DNA of 64,000 nucleotides from an uncultured Polaribacter sp. (GCF_947500975.1 NZ_CANMUE010000001.1:248001-312000); one strand, 5' to 3'. Numbered from the stretch's first letter, positions 52,976-62,012 are shown. Made by a program: numbers and translations. Notes: generated by a model from the sequence alone, not told the origin.

Positions 52976-53977
52976 TTAATGTAATATTTTAAATAATAAC
53001 TCTTTTAAAATATCTATTTGAGATTGATTTGCTCCAACACCTTTACTCTTAACATCGGCATCTCTTAAAAAAGCGATTACTTGCGCAACTTTTCTCATTG
53101 GATAATTTCTAGCAGCTAAATAGTATTCATCTATAAAATAAGTACTAACACCCAAAGATTTAGCTACAGAGCTTTTAGATTTATCTTTTAAGCCATGAAA
53201 CAATAACAATTGAGTAAAAAAACTATTCAGCAAAGAAATAGTCATTACTGTTGGGTTATTTTTAGGGTTTTCAGAAAAATAATTAATAATCCTATTAGCT
53301 TTTACAGAGTTCTTCTCTCCTACTGCTTTACGCAATTCAAAATTATTAAAGTCTTTAGAAATACCTATATTTTCCTCAATATGAATATCATTAATAATAG
53401 TTTCTTTAGGAAGAATTATCATTAATTTGTTTAATTCATTTGATATCTTACTTAAATCAGTACCTAAAAACTCCACTAACATTTGAGATGCTTTTGGCTC
53501 AATTTGGTAACCTTTACCACTTAAAACTCTTCGAATCCAATCAGAAACTTGGTTTTCATACATTTTTTTACTTTCGTAAATCAAACCCGATTTTGCAATT
53601 GCTTTAAGGAGTTTTTTACGTTTATCTAGTTTTTTATATTTATAGTTAAATACTAAAACTGTTGTTGCTTGAGGGTTTTCTGCATATGAAACTAGTTTTT
53701 CAATATTTCTACTTAAGTCTTGTGCTTCTTTTACAATAATAACCTGATATTCAGCCATCATTGGATAACGTTTAGCAGCAGAAACAATATCCTCTATAGA
53801 TACATCTCTTCCGTACATAATTTGCTGATTAAAACCTTTTTCAGCCTCATCTAAAACGTTTTTTTCAATAAAATTAGAAATCTCATCAATATAATAAGGT
53901 TCATCACCCATTAAAAAATAAATAGGCTTTAGGTTTCCTTTTTTAATATCTGAAACAATAGTTCTTATTTCGTTCAT
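52976..53977 (-). CDS. holA: DNA polymerase III delta subunit
   Basis: Clamp-loader subunit that opens the sliding clamp. The N-terminal ATPase-like domain without a working P-loop starts IKKGNLKPIYFLMGDEPYYIDEIS, followed by ARYPMMAEYQVIIVKEAQDL-type strands and SYAENPQATTVLVFNYKYKKLDKRKKL. The helical second and third domains include LVEFLGTDLSKISNELNKL and the C-terminal AQVIAFLRDADVKSKGVG. The 333 residues are normal. It is divergent from the HsdR-like gene, with 17 bases between the start codons. Confidence 0.95.
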   Translation of the reverse strand: MNEIRTIVSDIKKGNLKPIYFLMGDEPYYIDEISNFIEKNVLDEAEKGFNQQIMYGRDVSIEDIVSAAKRYPMMAEYQVIIVKEAQDLSRNIEKLVSYAENPQATTVLVFNYKYKKLDKRKKLLKAIAKSGLIYESKKMYENQVSDWIRRVLSGKGYQIEPKASQMLVEFLGTDLSKISNELNKLMIILPKETIINDIHIEENIGISKDFNNFELRKAVGEKNSVKANRIINYFSENPKNNPTVMTISLLNSFFTQLLLFHGLKDKSKSSVAKSLGVSTYFIDEYYLAARNYPMRKVAQVIAFLRDADVKSKGVGANQSQIDILKELLFKILH

Positions 53978-53982
53978 TTTAT

Positions 53983-53990
53983 TACTTTTG
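53983..53990 (+). promoter_or_regulatory. -7 box close to the HsdR-like gene start
   Basis: TACTTTTG matches TAnnTTTG and ends only four bases before ATG 53995. If used, the mRNA would be leaderless or nearly so. No -33 element is evident. Confidence 0.4.
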
Positions 53991-53994
53991 ATTG

Positions 53995-54438
53995 ATGCAA
54001 AGACTCAATCTACCAACTTATAATTTTAAGCTCAAAAATAGCGAAAATAAGACGCTTATTTTTGATAAATTAAGAAAAAAATACTTGGTATTAACGCCAG
54101 AAGAATGGGTACGTCAGCATTATGTTTCTTTTTTAATTGATAAAAAAAAATATCCGCCAACATTAATTGCTTTGGAAAAGCAGTTAACAATTAATAATAG
54201 AAAAAAAAGAACTGATATTTTAGTTTTTAATTCTGATGGTAAGCATGAAATTATTGTTGAATGTAAAGCTCCTTCAATAAAAATAACACAAGATACTTTT
54301 GATCAAATTGCACGTTATAATTTAAAACTAAAGGCAAACTATTTAATTGTAACTAATGGTTTAGAACACTTTTATTGTAAATTAGATGTAGAAAACGAAA
54401 CATATATTTTTTTGAAAGATATACCTGATTACAAATAA
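53995..54438 (+). CDS. Stand-alone HsdR N-terminal-domain (PD-(D/E)XK nuclease-like) protein
   Basis: The protein has 147 residues from ATG 53995; a TTG one codon earlier is less likely. The fold is that of the N-terminal nuclease domain of type I restriction subunits: EEWVRQHYVSFLIDKKKYPPTLIALEKQL is the helical start (region 35-63), then RKKRTDILVFNSDGKHEIIVECKAPS, where Asp and the E-x-K pair form a PD-(D/E)XK centre. QIARYNLKLKANYLIVTNG follows. There is no helicase motor, methylase or specificity gene nearby. I recall similar solitary genes beside holA in other Bacteroidota, so it is probably a conserved nucleic-acid enzyme and not a restriction system. Confidence 0.88.
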   Translation: MQRLNLPTYNFKLKNSENKTLIFDKLRKKYLVLTPEEWVRQHYVSFLIDKKKYPPTLIALEKQLTINNRKKRTDILVFNSDGKHEIIVECKAPSIKITQDTFDQIARYNLKLKANYLIVTNGLEHFYCKLDVENETYIFLKDIPDYK

Positions 54439-54471
54439 TCTCATCCAACATTTTAATTAAGAAAACTTTAA

Positions 54472-54501
54472 TTGAAAACTAGTTTTTAAAATGTAAATTC
54501 G
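54472..54501 (+). promoter_or_regulatory. Candidate promoter of the glycosyltransferase gene
   Basis: TTG at 54472-54474 and TAAATTCG at 54494-54501 are separated by 19 bases, matching the -33/-7 arrangement with one mismatch in the -7 box. The TTG start codon follows six bases later. Confidence 0.45.
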
Positions 54502-54506
54502 CAAAC

Positions 54507-55505
54507 TTGAAAACAGCAATTGTTATATTAAACTGGAATGGAAAAAAATTGTTAGAGCAATTTTTACCTTCAATTGTAAATTTTAGCTCAAATAAAGCTG
54601 AAATTTATGTGGCTGATAATGCTTCAAAAGATACTTCCATTTCTTATATTAAAGCTAATTTCCCTACAGTAAAAACTGTTACAAATACAGAAAATGGTGG
54701 TTATGCAAAAGGATATAATGATGCTTTACAAAATATTGATGCTGATATTTATTGTTTGATAAATTCAGATGTTGAAGTTACTCAAAATTGGCTAACTCCT
54801 ATTCTAGATGTTTTTAAAAATGACCCAAATACAGCTATCGTTCAACCTAAAATTTTAGATTATAAAGAAAAATCAAAGTTTGAATATGCGGGTGCAGGTG
54901 GTGGTTTTATAGATTTATTTGGCTATCCTTATTGCAGAGGTCGTGTTTTTAATCACTTAGAAAAAGATAAAAATCAGTATAATGATACTGAAGATATATT
55001 TTGGGCTTCTGGAGCTTGTTTATTTATTAGAAGTAATGTGTATCATGAACTGCAAGGTTTTGATGAAGATTACTTTGCTCATCAAGAAGAAATAGATTTG
55101 TGTTGGAGAACTCAAAATATAGGTTACAAAATTAAATTTGTTGGTACATCAACAGTTTACCATGTTGGTGGGGCAACCTTACAAGAAACAAACCCTCATA
55201 AAACGTATTTAAACTTTAGGAATAGTTTATTAAACGTAGTTAAAAATGTTCCAAAAAAATGGTTTTTAATTGTTGTCTTTTCTCGTTTAATTTTAGATGG
55301 AATTGCTGGAATAAAATTTATATTAGAATTTAGACCTATTCATACTTGGGCAATAATAAAAGCTCATTTTAGTTTTTATAAAAACTTTCTTAAGTTTTTA
55401 AAAAAGAGAAAAGCACTTCAAAAAAAACAAAATTATAATCTACATACTAGTATCGTTTGGCAATATTTTGTTTTAGGGAGAAAAAAATTTAAAGATTTAA
55501 AATAG
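54507..55505 (+). CDS. Family 2 glycosyltransferase
   Basis: Transfers a sugar from a nucleotide-sugar donor to a glycan or lipid. The GT-A fold shows AIVILNWNGKKLLEQFLPSI, EIYVADNASKDTSISYI, the DXD-like CLINSDVEV, and the acceptor-side FDEDYFAHQEEIDLCWRTQNIGYKI (about 184-208). The pattern is rhamnosyltransferase-like. Near the C-terminus hydrophobic stretches (KKWFLIVVFSRLILDGIAGI) suggest membrane attachment. The start is TTG 54507. The length is 332 residues. It stands alone, not inside a polysaccharide cluster; donor and acceptor are unknown. Confidence 0.92.
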   Translation: MKTAIVILNWNGKKLLEQFLPSIVNFSSNKAEIYVADNASKDTSISYIKANFPTVKTVTNTENGGYAKGYNDALQNIDADIYCLINSDVEVTQNWLTPILDVFKNDPNTAIVQPKILDYKEKSKFEYAGAGGGFIDLFGYPYCRGRVFNHLEKDKNQYNDTEDIFWASGACLFIRSNVYHELQGFDEDYFAHQEEIDLCWRTQNIGYKIKFVGTSTVYHVGGATLQETNPHKTYLNFRNSLLNVVKNVPKKWFLIVVFSRLILDGIAGIKFILEFRPIHTWAIIKAHFSFYKNFLKFLKKRKALQKKQNYNLHTSIVWQYFVLGRKKFKDLK

Positions 55506-55518
55506 TACAAATTTAAGG

Positions 55519-56139
55519 CTAGAGTATATCTAAACTTCCTTTTCCTTCTCTAATCACTTCTGGTTCAGAAGTTGTTAAATCTATAACGGTAGAGGCATAA
55601 TTATCTCCATAACCTCCATCAATTACAACATCTACCAAATTACTCCATTTTTCAAAAATCAATTCAGGATCTGTAGTATACTCTAAAATATCATCATCAT
55701 CTCGTATAGATGTTGAAACAATTGGGTTTCCTAAATTTTCAACTATTGCTCTTATAATATTATTATCAGGAATTCTAATTCCTACTGTTTTTCTTTTTTT
55801 AAATGCTTTAGGTAAATTATTACTACCAGGTAAAATAAAAGTATAAGGACCAGGTAATGCTCTTTTTAAAAGTTTAAAAGTTGGACTATCTATTTGTTTT
55901 ACATAGTCTGAAAGATGACTTAAATCGTTGCAAATAAAAGAAAAATTAGCTTTTTCTAACTTAACTCCTTTCATTTTAGCAATTTTTTCTACTGCTTTTG
56001 TGTTGGTAATATCGCAACCCAAACCATAAACTGTATCTGTTGGATAAATAATCAATCCTCCATTTTTGAGGATTTTAACCACCTTATCAATCTCTTTTTG
56101 ATTTGGGTTTTCTTCGTAAATTTTTACAAATTCTGACAT
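55519..56139 (-). CDS. Threonylcarbamoyl-AMP synthase (TsaC/Sua5/YciO family)
   Basis: Makes threonylcarbamoyl-AMP for the t6A37 modification of tRNA. The motifs are KNGGLIIYPTDTVYGLGCDI, KRALPGPYTFILPGSN, KKRKTVGIRIPDN and NPIVSTSIRDDDD. The 206 residues cover the catalytic domain without a Sua5 C-terminal domain, so it is TsaC/YciO-like in length. In some genomes YciO-type proteins are paralogues of TsaC, hence no symbol. Confidence 0.9.
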   Translation of the reverse strand: MSEFVKIYEENPNQKEIDKVVKILKNGGLIIYPTDTVYGLGCDITNTKAVEKIAKMKGVKLEKANFSFICNDLSHLSDYVKQIDSPTFKLLKRALPGPYTFILPGSNNLPKAFKKRKTVGIRIPDNNIIRAIVENLGNPIVSTSIRDDDDILEYTTDPELIFEKWSNLVDVVIDGGYGDNYASTVIDLTTSEPEVIREGKGSLDIL

Positions 56140-56153
56140 AAAAATAAAAATAC

Positions 56154-56186
56154 AAAAAAACTCAACAAGAAAATCTAGTTGAGTTT
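56154..56186 (-). terminator. Terminator after the response regulator gene
   Basis: Arms AACTCAAC and GTTGAGTT with a short AT loop; on the minus strand a T run follows. It sits between the response regulator stop and the TsaC-like start. Confidence 0.65.
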
Positions 56187-56209
56187 AAAATCTTTTAAGA
56201 AGTTTTCTT

Positions 56210-56911
56210 TTAAGTTTTATCTACTAATCTAAATCCTTCTCCATGAATATTTAAAATCTCAACATTTTCATCAACTTTTAAATATTTTCTAAGTTTAGCG
56301 ATATATACGTCCATACTTCTAGAAGTAAAATAATTATCATCTCTCCAAATTTTAGTTAAAGCTAACTCACGAGGCATTAAATCATTTTTATGAATAGCTA
56401 ACATGCGTAATAATTTACTCTCTTTTGGAGATAATTTTACAGGTTCATTATTTTCTCCAATAGATAAATGACGTAATTTAGAGTTGAAGAAAAATGACCC
56501 AATTGTAAATTCAAATTGCTCAGATTCTGTTGTTTTATCAGAATCTTTACGTTGTAAAATTACTTTAATTTTATGTAATAAAACTTCTGAATCAAAAGGC
56601 TTGTTTAAATAATCATCCGCACCAACTGAATATCCTTTTAAAACATCTTCTTTTAACGTTTTTGCAGTTAAGAAAATAATTGGTACTTCTTTATTAGTAG
56701 ATCTTATATCCTGCGCTAATGAAAAACCATCTTTTCTTGGCATCATAACATCTAAAATACATAAATCATAATCACTGTTTTTAAACATTATTAAACCTTC
56801 AATACCATCTTTAGCATGAGTAACATTATAATCATTTAGTGCTAAATAATCTTTTAAAACTGTTCCAAAATTTGGATCATCTTCAACTAATAAAATCTTT
56901 TTACTTCCCAT
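56210..56911 (-). CDS. OmpR-family response regulator
   Basis: DNA-binding regulator of 233 residues. The receiver domain (about 3-118) has acidic Glu10-Asp12, the phosphoacceptor Asp54 in LCILDVMMPRKDGF and the switch residues in IIFLTAKTLKED. The C-terminal winged-helix effector (about 135-230) includes KLSPKESKLLRMLAIHKNDL and SRSMDVYIAKLRKYL. It lies 24 bases downstream of the histidine kinase and is surely its partner. Target genes unknown. Confidence 0.96.
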   Translation of the reverse strand: MGSKKILLVEDDPNFGTVLKDYLALNDYNVTHAKDGIEGLIMFKNSDYDLCILDVMMPRKDGFSLAQDIRSTNKEVPIIFLTAKTLKEDVLKGYSVGADDYLNKPFDSEVLLHKIKVILQRKDSDKTTESEQFEFTIGSFFFNSKLRHLSIGENNEPVKLSPKESKLLRMLAIHKNDLMPRELALTKIWRDDNYFTSRSMDVYIAKLRKYLKVDENVEILNIHGEGFRLVDKT

Positions 56912-56935
56912 TTTTTCTTTTTTATTTTTTTATTT

Positions 56936-58492
56936 TTATATTATTGGTAATTTTACTGTAAATATGCTTCCTCTTCCTTTTTCACTCTCAACAAAAACTG
57001 TTCCATGATGTTTTTCTATAATCTCTTTTACATATGCTAAACCTAAACCATGGCCTTTTACATCATGTATGTTTCCTTTTTGTTCTCTGTAAAATTTATC
57101 AAAAACATTTTTTTGTACTCCTTTATTCATACCAATTCCTTCATCCTTTATTTTAAAAATAAAAAACTTATTGGTACTTTCTGTATATACATCAATTTTA
57201 GGACTTACTTCTGAGTATTTTATTGCATTTTCTAATATATTTACAACAACATTTGTTAAATGAAATTGGTTACCAGAAATCTCATCAGTAATTGCCTCAA
57301 AATGAGTATCTACAGTTCCTTTTTTATCAATTATTAAAAGGCTAATATGATTAATTGCATCATCAATTAAATCATGCATATCAATAGTTTCCTTACTTAT
57401 ATCAAGTTGATTTTTCTCAAGCCTAGAAATTCGTAAAACATTTTCTACCTGTGTATGCATTCTCTTATTTTCATCACGAATCATTTTTATATAACGCATT
57501 ACTTTATCGCTATCATTAATAATTTTAGGATTTTTAATAGAATCTAATGCCAAATTAATAGTTGCAATTGGAGTTTTAAACTCATGTGTCATATTATTAA
57601 TAAAATCAGTTTTAATTTCTGATATTTTTTTTTGTTTTATTAATTGATATAATGAACTTGAAAATGCAATAATTATAATAAATATAAAAAATAAAGACAA
57701 TAATAGTATACCTGATATACCAGATAGAATATGCTCATTCTTTGTAGGGAATGTTAAATATAAAATGTATTCTTTGTTATTATCTGTATCATAAAATAAA
57801 GGATAATCATAGCTCTCTTTTTTATTAATTGTATAATAGCCAGACTTTAATTTTGTTGCTAAGCCATCAATATTATAAACGCCATATTTAAAATCTAAAT
57901 CAATATTTCTTTTATTTAATTCATCCTTTATTGTTGCGTTTAACTCCCTGTTACTTACTCTTTGATTGATTGGTACTTTACTCAGAAATTCTTTTGTAAT
58001 TTTAGAAAATTGATCATCTTGAAATGTTTTCATTTCCCCAGTAAATGAAGTTCGCTTTTCATCCAAAGGTTTAAAAATATTATCAGTACTTTTTAAAAAT
58101 CTAGATTGAAAAAAATCTCTTTTACCTGTAACTCTAGTGAAAATTATTTTTTCATTATCTAAAAATTCTAAAGGAAGTTCAAAATTTTCTTCTAAAATAG
58201 TTGCGCCAAAGGTAATTTTACTATTATTTGTGGTATCTATTTGTTGAAAAAGATAATTTTTAATTTGAGCATTATTTGCAAGTGCTTGGTTTTCTAATAA
58301 CTCCTGAATTTTAATTTCTATTTGCCTTTCTTCATTATCATTTATCCTTTCAGCAACACTACCCAATGATTTTTGAACCTCATTTTTAAATTGTTCTTTC
58401 TTACTTTCTAAGGCATTATTAATCCAATAGACCTGTACAGCAATAATTCCAATTAAGGAAATACTCATCAATACTACAATAAGAATAAACAT
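56936..58492 (-). CDS. Sensor histidine kinase
   Basis: Membrane sensor of the two-component system. From GTG 58504 the frame gives 522 residues. I prefer ATG 58492 (518 residues), because a -7 box at 58509-58516 would place the transcript start next to the GTG. An N-terminal helix, a periplasmic region of about 230 residues without a recognised domain, and a second helix (GISGILLLSLFFIFIIIIAF) lead to the kinase. The dimerisation box is NNMTHEFKTPIATINLAL (His303 from the ATG), followed by N-box VVVNILENAIKYS and G-boxes KDEGIGMNKG and GHGLGLAYVKEI. All catalytic motifs are intact. The signal is unknown. Confidence 0.94.
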   Translation of the reverse strand: MFILIVVLMSISLIGIIAVQVYWINNALESKKEQFKNEVQKSLGSVAERINDNEERQIEIKIQELLENQALANNAQIKNYLFQQIDTTNNSKITFGATILEENFELPLEFLDNEKIIFTRVTGKRDFFQSRFLKSTDNIFKPLDEKRTSFTGEMKTFQDDQFSKITKEFLSKVPINQRVSNRELNATIKDELNKRNIDLDFKYGVYNIDGLATKLKSGYYTINKKESYDYPLFYDTDNNKEYILYLTFPTKNEHILSGISGILLLSLFFIFIIIIAFSSSLYQLIKQKKISEIKTDFINNMTHEFKTPIATINLALDSIKNPKIINDSDKVMRYIKMIRDENKRMHTQVENVLRISRLEKNQLDISKETIDMHDLIDDAINHISLLIIDKKGTVDTHFEAITDEISGNQFHLTNVVVNILENAIKYSEVSPKIDVYTESTNKFFIFKIKDEGIGMNKGVQKNVFDKFYREQKGNIHDVKGHGLGLAYVKEIIEKHHGTVFVESEKGRGSIFTVKLPII

Positions 58493-58508
58493 TTTTTTCC
58501 CCACAGAT

Positions 58509-58516
58509 CAAATTTA
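58509..58516 (-). promoter_or_regulatory. -7 box of the two-component operon
   Basis: Read on the minus strand, TAAATTTG fits the TAnnTTTG element. It lies just before the kinase gene and bears on the choice of start codon. Confidence 0.5.
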
Positions 58517-58613
58517 AGCTATTAAAAAATCTGAAAAACATTTTTTAACTTTGATTAACAAAAATAATTCAATTTTAAGAGTAATTTAACAATAACACTG
58601 AAAACATTTAAAT

Positions 58614-59204
58614 TTAGCGCACCTTTTGTGTTAAAATATTATGAATATTAATTACTTGAAGTTTAGTTACAGATAGATCATTATTAAGAATTAAATAATT
58701 AGACTGCAACTTTTTTTTATCGTCAGACCATTGATTTTTTACTCTTTCTAAAACTTGTTTTTTAGATGATGAGTCTCTATCTATAACACGTTTTATTCTA
58801 TCTTTTAAATTTGAAGTAACTGTAATAATGTAATTACAAATCTCATTACTTTTACTTTCAAAAAGAATAGCATTTTCATAAATAATGTATTTTTTATTTG
58901 AATTATTATCTACAAACTCTTTAAAATGTCTTTTTACTGCGGGATGAACAATTGCATTTAATTTAGACAATTTAGTTTTGTCTTTAAAAACAATTTCAGA
59001 TATATATTGTCTATTTAACTCATCGTTTAAAAACGAATTAACCCCAAATTCATTAATTAGTTTTTCTTTTATTTCTAATGAGGTACTCATTAATTTTTTA
59101 GCTTCTAAATCCGCAATATAAATAGCAACATTATTAAACTCAGCAAAAAAATTTGCAACTGTAGTTTTACCACTACCTATACCACCAGTTAAGCCAACAA
59201 TCAT
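58614..59204 (-). CDS. coaE: Dephospho-CoA kinase
   Basis: Last step of coenzyme A synthesis: phosphorylates the 3'-hydroxyl of dephospho-CoA. The P-loop is GLTGGIGSGKTTVANFFAEF; IADLEAKKLM and AIVHPAVKRHFKEF are the CoA-binding segments, and VIDRDSSSKKQVLERVKNQW forms the lid. The 196 residues are typical. It starts three bases after the YbbR-like gene and is co-transcribed with it. Confidence 0.97.
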   Translation of the reverse strand: MIVGLTGGIGSGKTTVANFFAEFNNVAIYIADLEAKKLMSTSLEIKEKLINEFGVNSFLNDELNRQYISEIVFKDKTKLSKLNAIVHPAVKRHFKEFVDNNSNKKYIIYENAILFESKSNEICNYIITVTSNLKDRIKRVIDRDSSSKKQVLERVKNQWSDDKKKLQSNYLILNNDLSVTKLQVINIHNILTQKVR

Positions 59205-59207
59205 TTT

Positions 59208-60146
59208 TTATTTTTGAATTAAGAAATCTATTTTAGCAGGTAAAACTCTGTAACTTTTTAAAAAATCTGGTTTTTCTACAATTTTAGGTATTAAATAACC
59301 TAAGTTATTTTTTTCTGAAATAGCATAATCACATTCAATTTTAAATGAAAAAGCATTCACTTTATTAAAGTTAGACAAAGCCACAACAAAAACAACCTCC
59401 ACTTCTTTAGCAAGACTTGTAAGGCTGACTTCTTTTGGTAAATTTTTAATTTCAAAAGGTACTTTAAAACTTCCTTCTGTAAACTTTTCTACCTTACCAA
59501 AAACTTTAATATCAGAAATATCAATTTTTAATTTATCCGCATTTTTAGGTTTTATAACCTCTAAAGTGTTATTAAAATCAGATCTTACATCATTTAAAAC
59601 TAAACTATTTGTATTAAGAAACTTAATATTATTTATTTGATTTTCGGGTCCAGAAATAATTACAGAATCAGGGTCAATAAGAATATCATTTATAAGGTCA
59701 TAACCTATATGATAATTAATATCAAAATTAGGTTTTAAAGGTACTTTTTTTGATGCTAATACACCTAAATTTAGATAAATAGTATCTTGTAATATTTCTT
59801 GTAATACAATTTTAGAAGTTAATTGTTTTTGAATGTTATTTACTTGATATTTTGGAAGAAAATAAAATTTAGAAATACTTTTTCTTTGTAAGTTAGAAGC
59901 ATTTAATTGAATCTTAATAGGGTTTATTTTTGCTCCTACTAATTTAAAACCACTTGCTTTTACACTTATACCTATTTCTTTTAAAGGTACTTCTTGTAAC
60001 AACTTATTCTGTTCAATTTTAACATACTCAACAGGAAAATTAATAACTGTTGTGTATTCTTTAGAAAAAGTAATTAATAACCATATAAATATGGAAGCAA
60101 TTAAAAAACCTATAAATGTTTTCGAAATTTTTTTTGTGGGTTTCAC
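59208..60146 (-). CDS. YbbR-like (CdaR-type) domain protein
   Basis: The protein has 312 residues with one N-terminal membrane helix (FIGFLIASIFIWLLITF) and an external part made of repeated beta domains of the YbbR type. In Firmicutes YbbR/CdaR regulates a diadenylate cyclase, but no cyclase gene is beside it here. In Bacteroidota this gene commonly precedes coaE, as seen. Typical strands include YPVEYVKIEQNK-like and FLNTNSLVLNDVRSDF segments. Function in this group is not known. Confidence 0.85.
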   Translation of the reverse strand: MKPTKKISKTFIGFLIASIFIWLLITFSKEYTTVINFPVEYVKIEQNKLLQEVPLKEIGISVKASGFKLVGAKINPIKIQLNASNLQRKSISKFYFLPKYQVNNIQKQLTSKIVLQEILQDTIYLNLGVLASKKVPLKPNFDINYHIGYDLINDILIDPDSVIISGPENQINNIKFLNTNSLVLNDVRSDFNNTLEVIKPKNADKLKIDISDIKVFGKVEKFTEGSFKVPFEIKNLPKEVSLTSLAKEVEVVFVVALSNFNKVNAFSFKIECDYAISEKNNLGYLIPKIVEKPDFLKSYRVLPAKIDFLIQK

Positions 60147-60186
60147 CTAAAATTTATTTTATTGCAATCTACAGAAAAGCCTGTAA

Positions 60187-60228
60187 AAAAAAAAGTGAGC
60201 AATTTCTATAAAAGAAAAGCTCACTTTT
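60187..60228 (-). terminator. Terminator between yajC and the ybbR-like gene
   Basis: The 10-base arms AAAAGTGAGC and GCTCACTTTT are separated by 18 bases, and on the minus strand a run of about ten T follows. It should end the nusB-side transcripts after yajC. Confidence 0.75.
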
Positions 60229-60245
60229 AAATATTGTAACTAATA

Positions 60246-60557
60246 CTACTTTTTTGCAGCTGGTAAATATTTTTTGCTTAATTCCATTGATATTGCAGAA
60301 CGTTCAAACTTAATTTTTCCTGCTCCTGTTTCAATAGTTAAAGTATTATCTGCAGTGTGTATTTCTGATATTTTACCATGTATACCACTAGATGTTACTA
60401 CTTTAGTTCCTTTTTTAATTTCAGCTTGAAAGGATTTTTCTTTCTTTTGCTTTTTTATTTGTGGTCTTAACATAAAAAAATATAAAACCAAAATCATTGC
60501 TAAAAAAGGAAGCATACTCATTAAGCTACCTGATGCTTGTAAAAAAATATTTACCAT
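60246..60557 (-). CDS. yajC: Preprotein translocase subunit YajC
   Basis: Small inner membrane partner of SecDF in protein export. The protein has one N-terminal helix (LMSMLPFLAMILVLYFFMLRPQ), then QKKEKSFQAEIKKGTKVVTSSGIHGKISEI, the family core (about 37-66). The length is 103 residues. Its ATG shares one base with the stop of the DUF1573 gene, so the two are translationally coupled. Confidence 0.96.
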   Translation of the reverse strand: MVNIFLQASGSLMSMLPFLAMILVLYFFMLRPQIKKQKKEKSFQAEIKKGTKVVTSSGIHGKISEIHTADNTLTIETGAGKIKFERSAISMELSKKYLPAAKK

Positions 60558-61021
60558 TATTTTGGTGCTTTTGGAGTAACCATACCTTTAAGTGTCAAAA
60601 TTTCTCTTCCACTTTCAGTGTTTGTAATTAAAGTAATATTTTTTTGTTGTCTGTTACGTTTACCATTAGTGTTAAATTTAACTTTAACATCTTCTGTTTG
60701 ACCTGGTTTAATAGGTGCTTTTGGCCAAACTGGTACAGTACAACCACATGTAGTTTTAGCATCAGTAATAACTAAATCTGTTTTTCCTGAATTTGTAACT
60801 TTAAAAGTTGTTTCAACAATTTCACCTTCATTTACAGTTCCAAAATCGTATTCTTTTGCATTAAAACTAATAGATGCTGCTCCTTTTTTAATTTCTAGAT
60901 CTCTAGATTTAGCACTATCTAAGTTTTCTTTACTAATTTTTGCTTTAGCATTACCATCAGCACAAGAAACAAAAGAGGCTGCAGAAATTAAGAAAGCAAA
61001 TAAAATTGTTATTTTTCTCAT
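60557..61021 (-). CDS. DUF1573-domain lipoprotein
   Basis: The protein has 154 residues. A signal sequence with a lipobox (AASFVSC, cysteine 20) indicates lipid anchoring. The rest is an Ig-like DUF1573 domain: ISFNAKEYDFGTVNEGEIVETTFKVTNSG is its opening (about 50-79), then TTCGCTVPVWPKAPIKPGQ and KVKFNTNGK. The paired cysteines in TTCGCT are typical of the family. Co-transcribed with yajC and probably nusB. The biochemical role is unknown. Confidence 0.92.
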   Translation of the reverse strand: MRKITILFAFLISAASFVSCADGNAKAKISKENLDSAKSRDLEIKKGAASISFNAKEYDFGTVNEGEIVETTFKVTNSGKTDLVITDAKTTCGCTVPVWPKAPIKPGQTEDVKVKFNTNGKRNRQQKNITLITNTESGREILTLKGMVTPKAPK

Positions 61022-61073
61022 AATTATAAATATTTGTGTAAAAATAATAAAATAATTTCTTTAATCAAGTAGT

Positions 61074-62012
61074 TTATAATAATCCTCTACCGATTTTAAC
61101 AATTTTTTTATCTGTTATAAATTCTTTAGATATTTTATCTAAAACACCGTTTATAAAATAACTGCTTTTTTGAGTAGAATAATCTTTAGAAATTTCAATA
61201 TATTCATTTATGGTTACTTTGGTTGGTATTGATGGAAAGTTAAGAAATTCAGCAATTGCCATTTTAATCAAAATCATATCAATATCTGCAATTCTATCTG
61301 TTTCCCAATTTGGTGTTTTAGCTTCTATTTCTTTTTCAAACGCGGCATTATTTAAAATCGTTTTTGTAAATAATTTTGAAACAAATTTCTCATCATCAGT
61401 ATCTTTATATAAATCACCCAGAACAAAATTTGTATGATTTTTTTGTTTACTTAAAGATTTTGCAACCCATGTATTTACAAAAGGAATATCATCTACCCAA
61501 GAAATCATTTTATCTTCAAAATAATCAGCTAACTTTTCATTTGGCGCAATAATTTCTTTGAAAAAATCTATTACAAATAACCTGTCTTTTTTAAATGAAA
61601 TCTCATCAGAACCTATATAATTCTTATAAATATCACTTTGTAAAAGTTCATCTAAAATTATTTTTACATACTCTTGATCTTCTTCCCAATTATTAAGATT
61701 ATTAACCTCTACATAACTTTCTATACTTATACTATTTGTTATAGATTGTATAATTGAGTTTTGAATAAATTTAGTATTTGGCTTTAAATCTTCTTGAGTG
61801 GCAAGGATTTTCTTTTTAGACAATGCTATTCTTTTGGCTGCAAGTTTTTGAACTTCAACTAGCAATAATAAGTTTAAAACATATAAATCATACATTTTAA
61901 GAATACTGTGCTTTAAAAACTTTTCTTCTCTTATTATATCATCATTTTTAGATTGTAATATTGCATAGACAGACTGCATTACTTTAACTCTAATATGTCT
62001 TCTGTTAATCAT
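61074..62012 (-). CDS. nusB: Transcription antitermination factor NusB, long Bacteroidota form
   Basis: RNA-binding factor of rRNA antitermination complexes. The C-terminal 130 residues carry the NusB fold: NWETDRIADIDMILIKMAIAEFLNFPSIPTKVTINEYIEISKDYS is the key stretch (about 237-282), ending SSYFINGVLDKISKE. The N-terminus opens INRRHIRVKVMQSVYAIL. At 312 residues it is over twice the E. coli length; the inserted helical middle is usual in this phylum. It heads the nusB-DUF1573-yajC run. Confidence 0.93.
   Translation of the reverse strand: MINRRHIRVKVMQSVYAILQSKNDDIIREEKFLKHSILKMYDLYVLNLLLLVEVQKLAAKRIALSKKKILATQEDLKPNTKFIQNSIIQSITNSISIESYVEVNNLNNWEEDQEYVKIILDELLQSDIYKNYIGSDEISFKKDRLFVIDFFKEIIAPNEKLADYFEDKMISWVDDIPFVNTWVAKSLSKQKNHTNFVLGDLYKDTDDEKFVSKLFTKTILNNAAFEKEIEAKTPNWETDRIADIDMILIKMAIAEFLNFPSIPTKVTINEYIEISKDYSTQKSSYFINGVLDKISKEFITDKKIVKIGRGLL

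Noticed and set aside
53992..54438. Part of a type I restriction-modification system
   Set aside because: No HsdM, HsdS or helicase motor is nearby; the neighbours are housekeeping genes.
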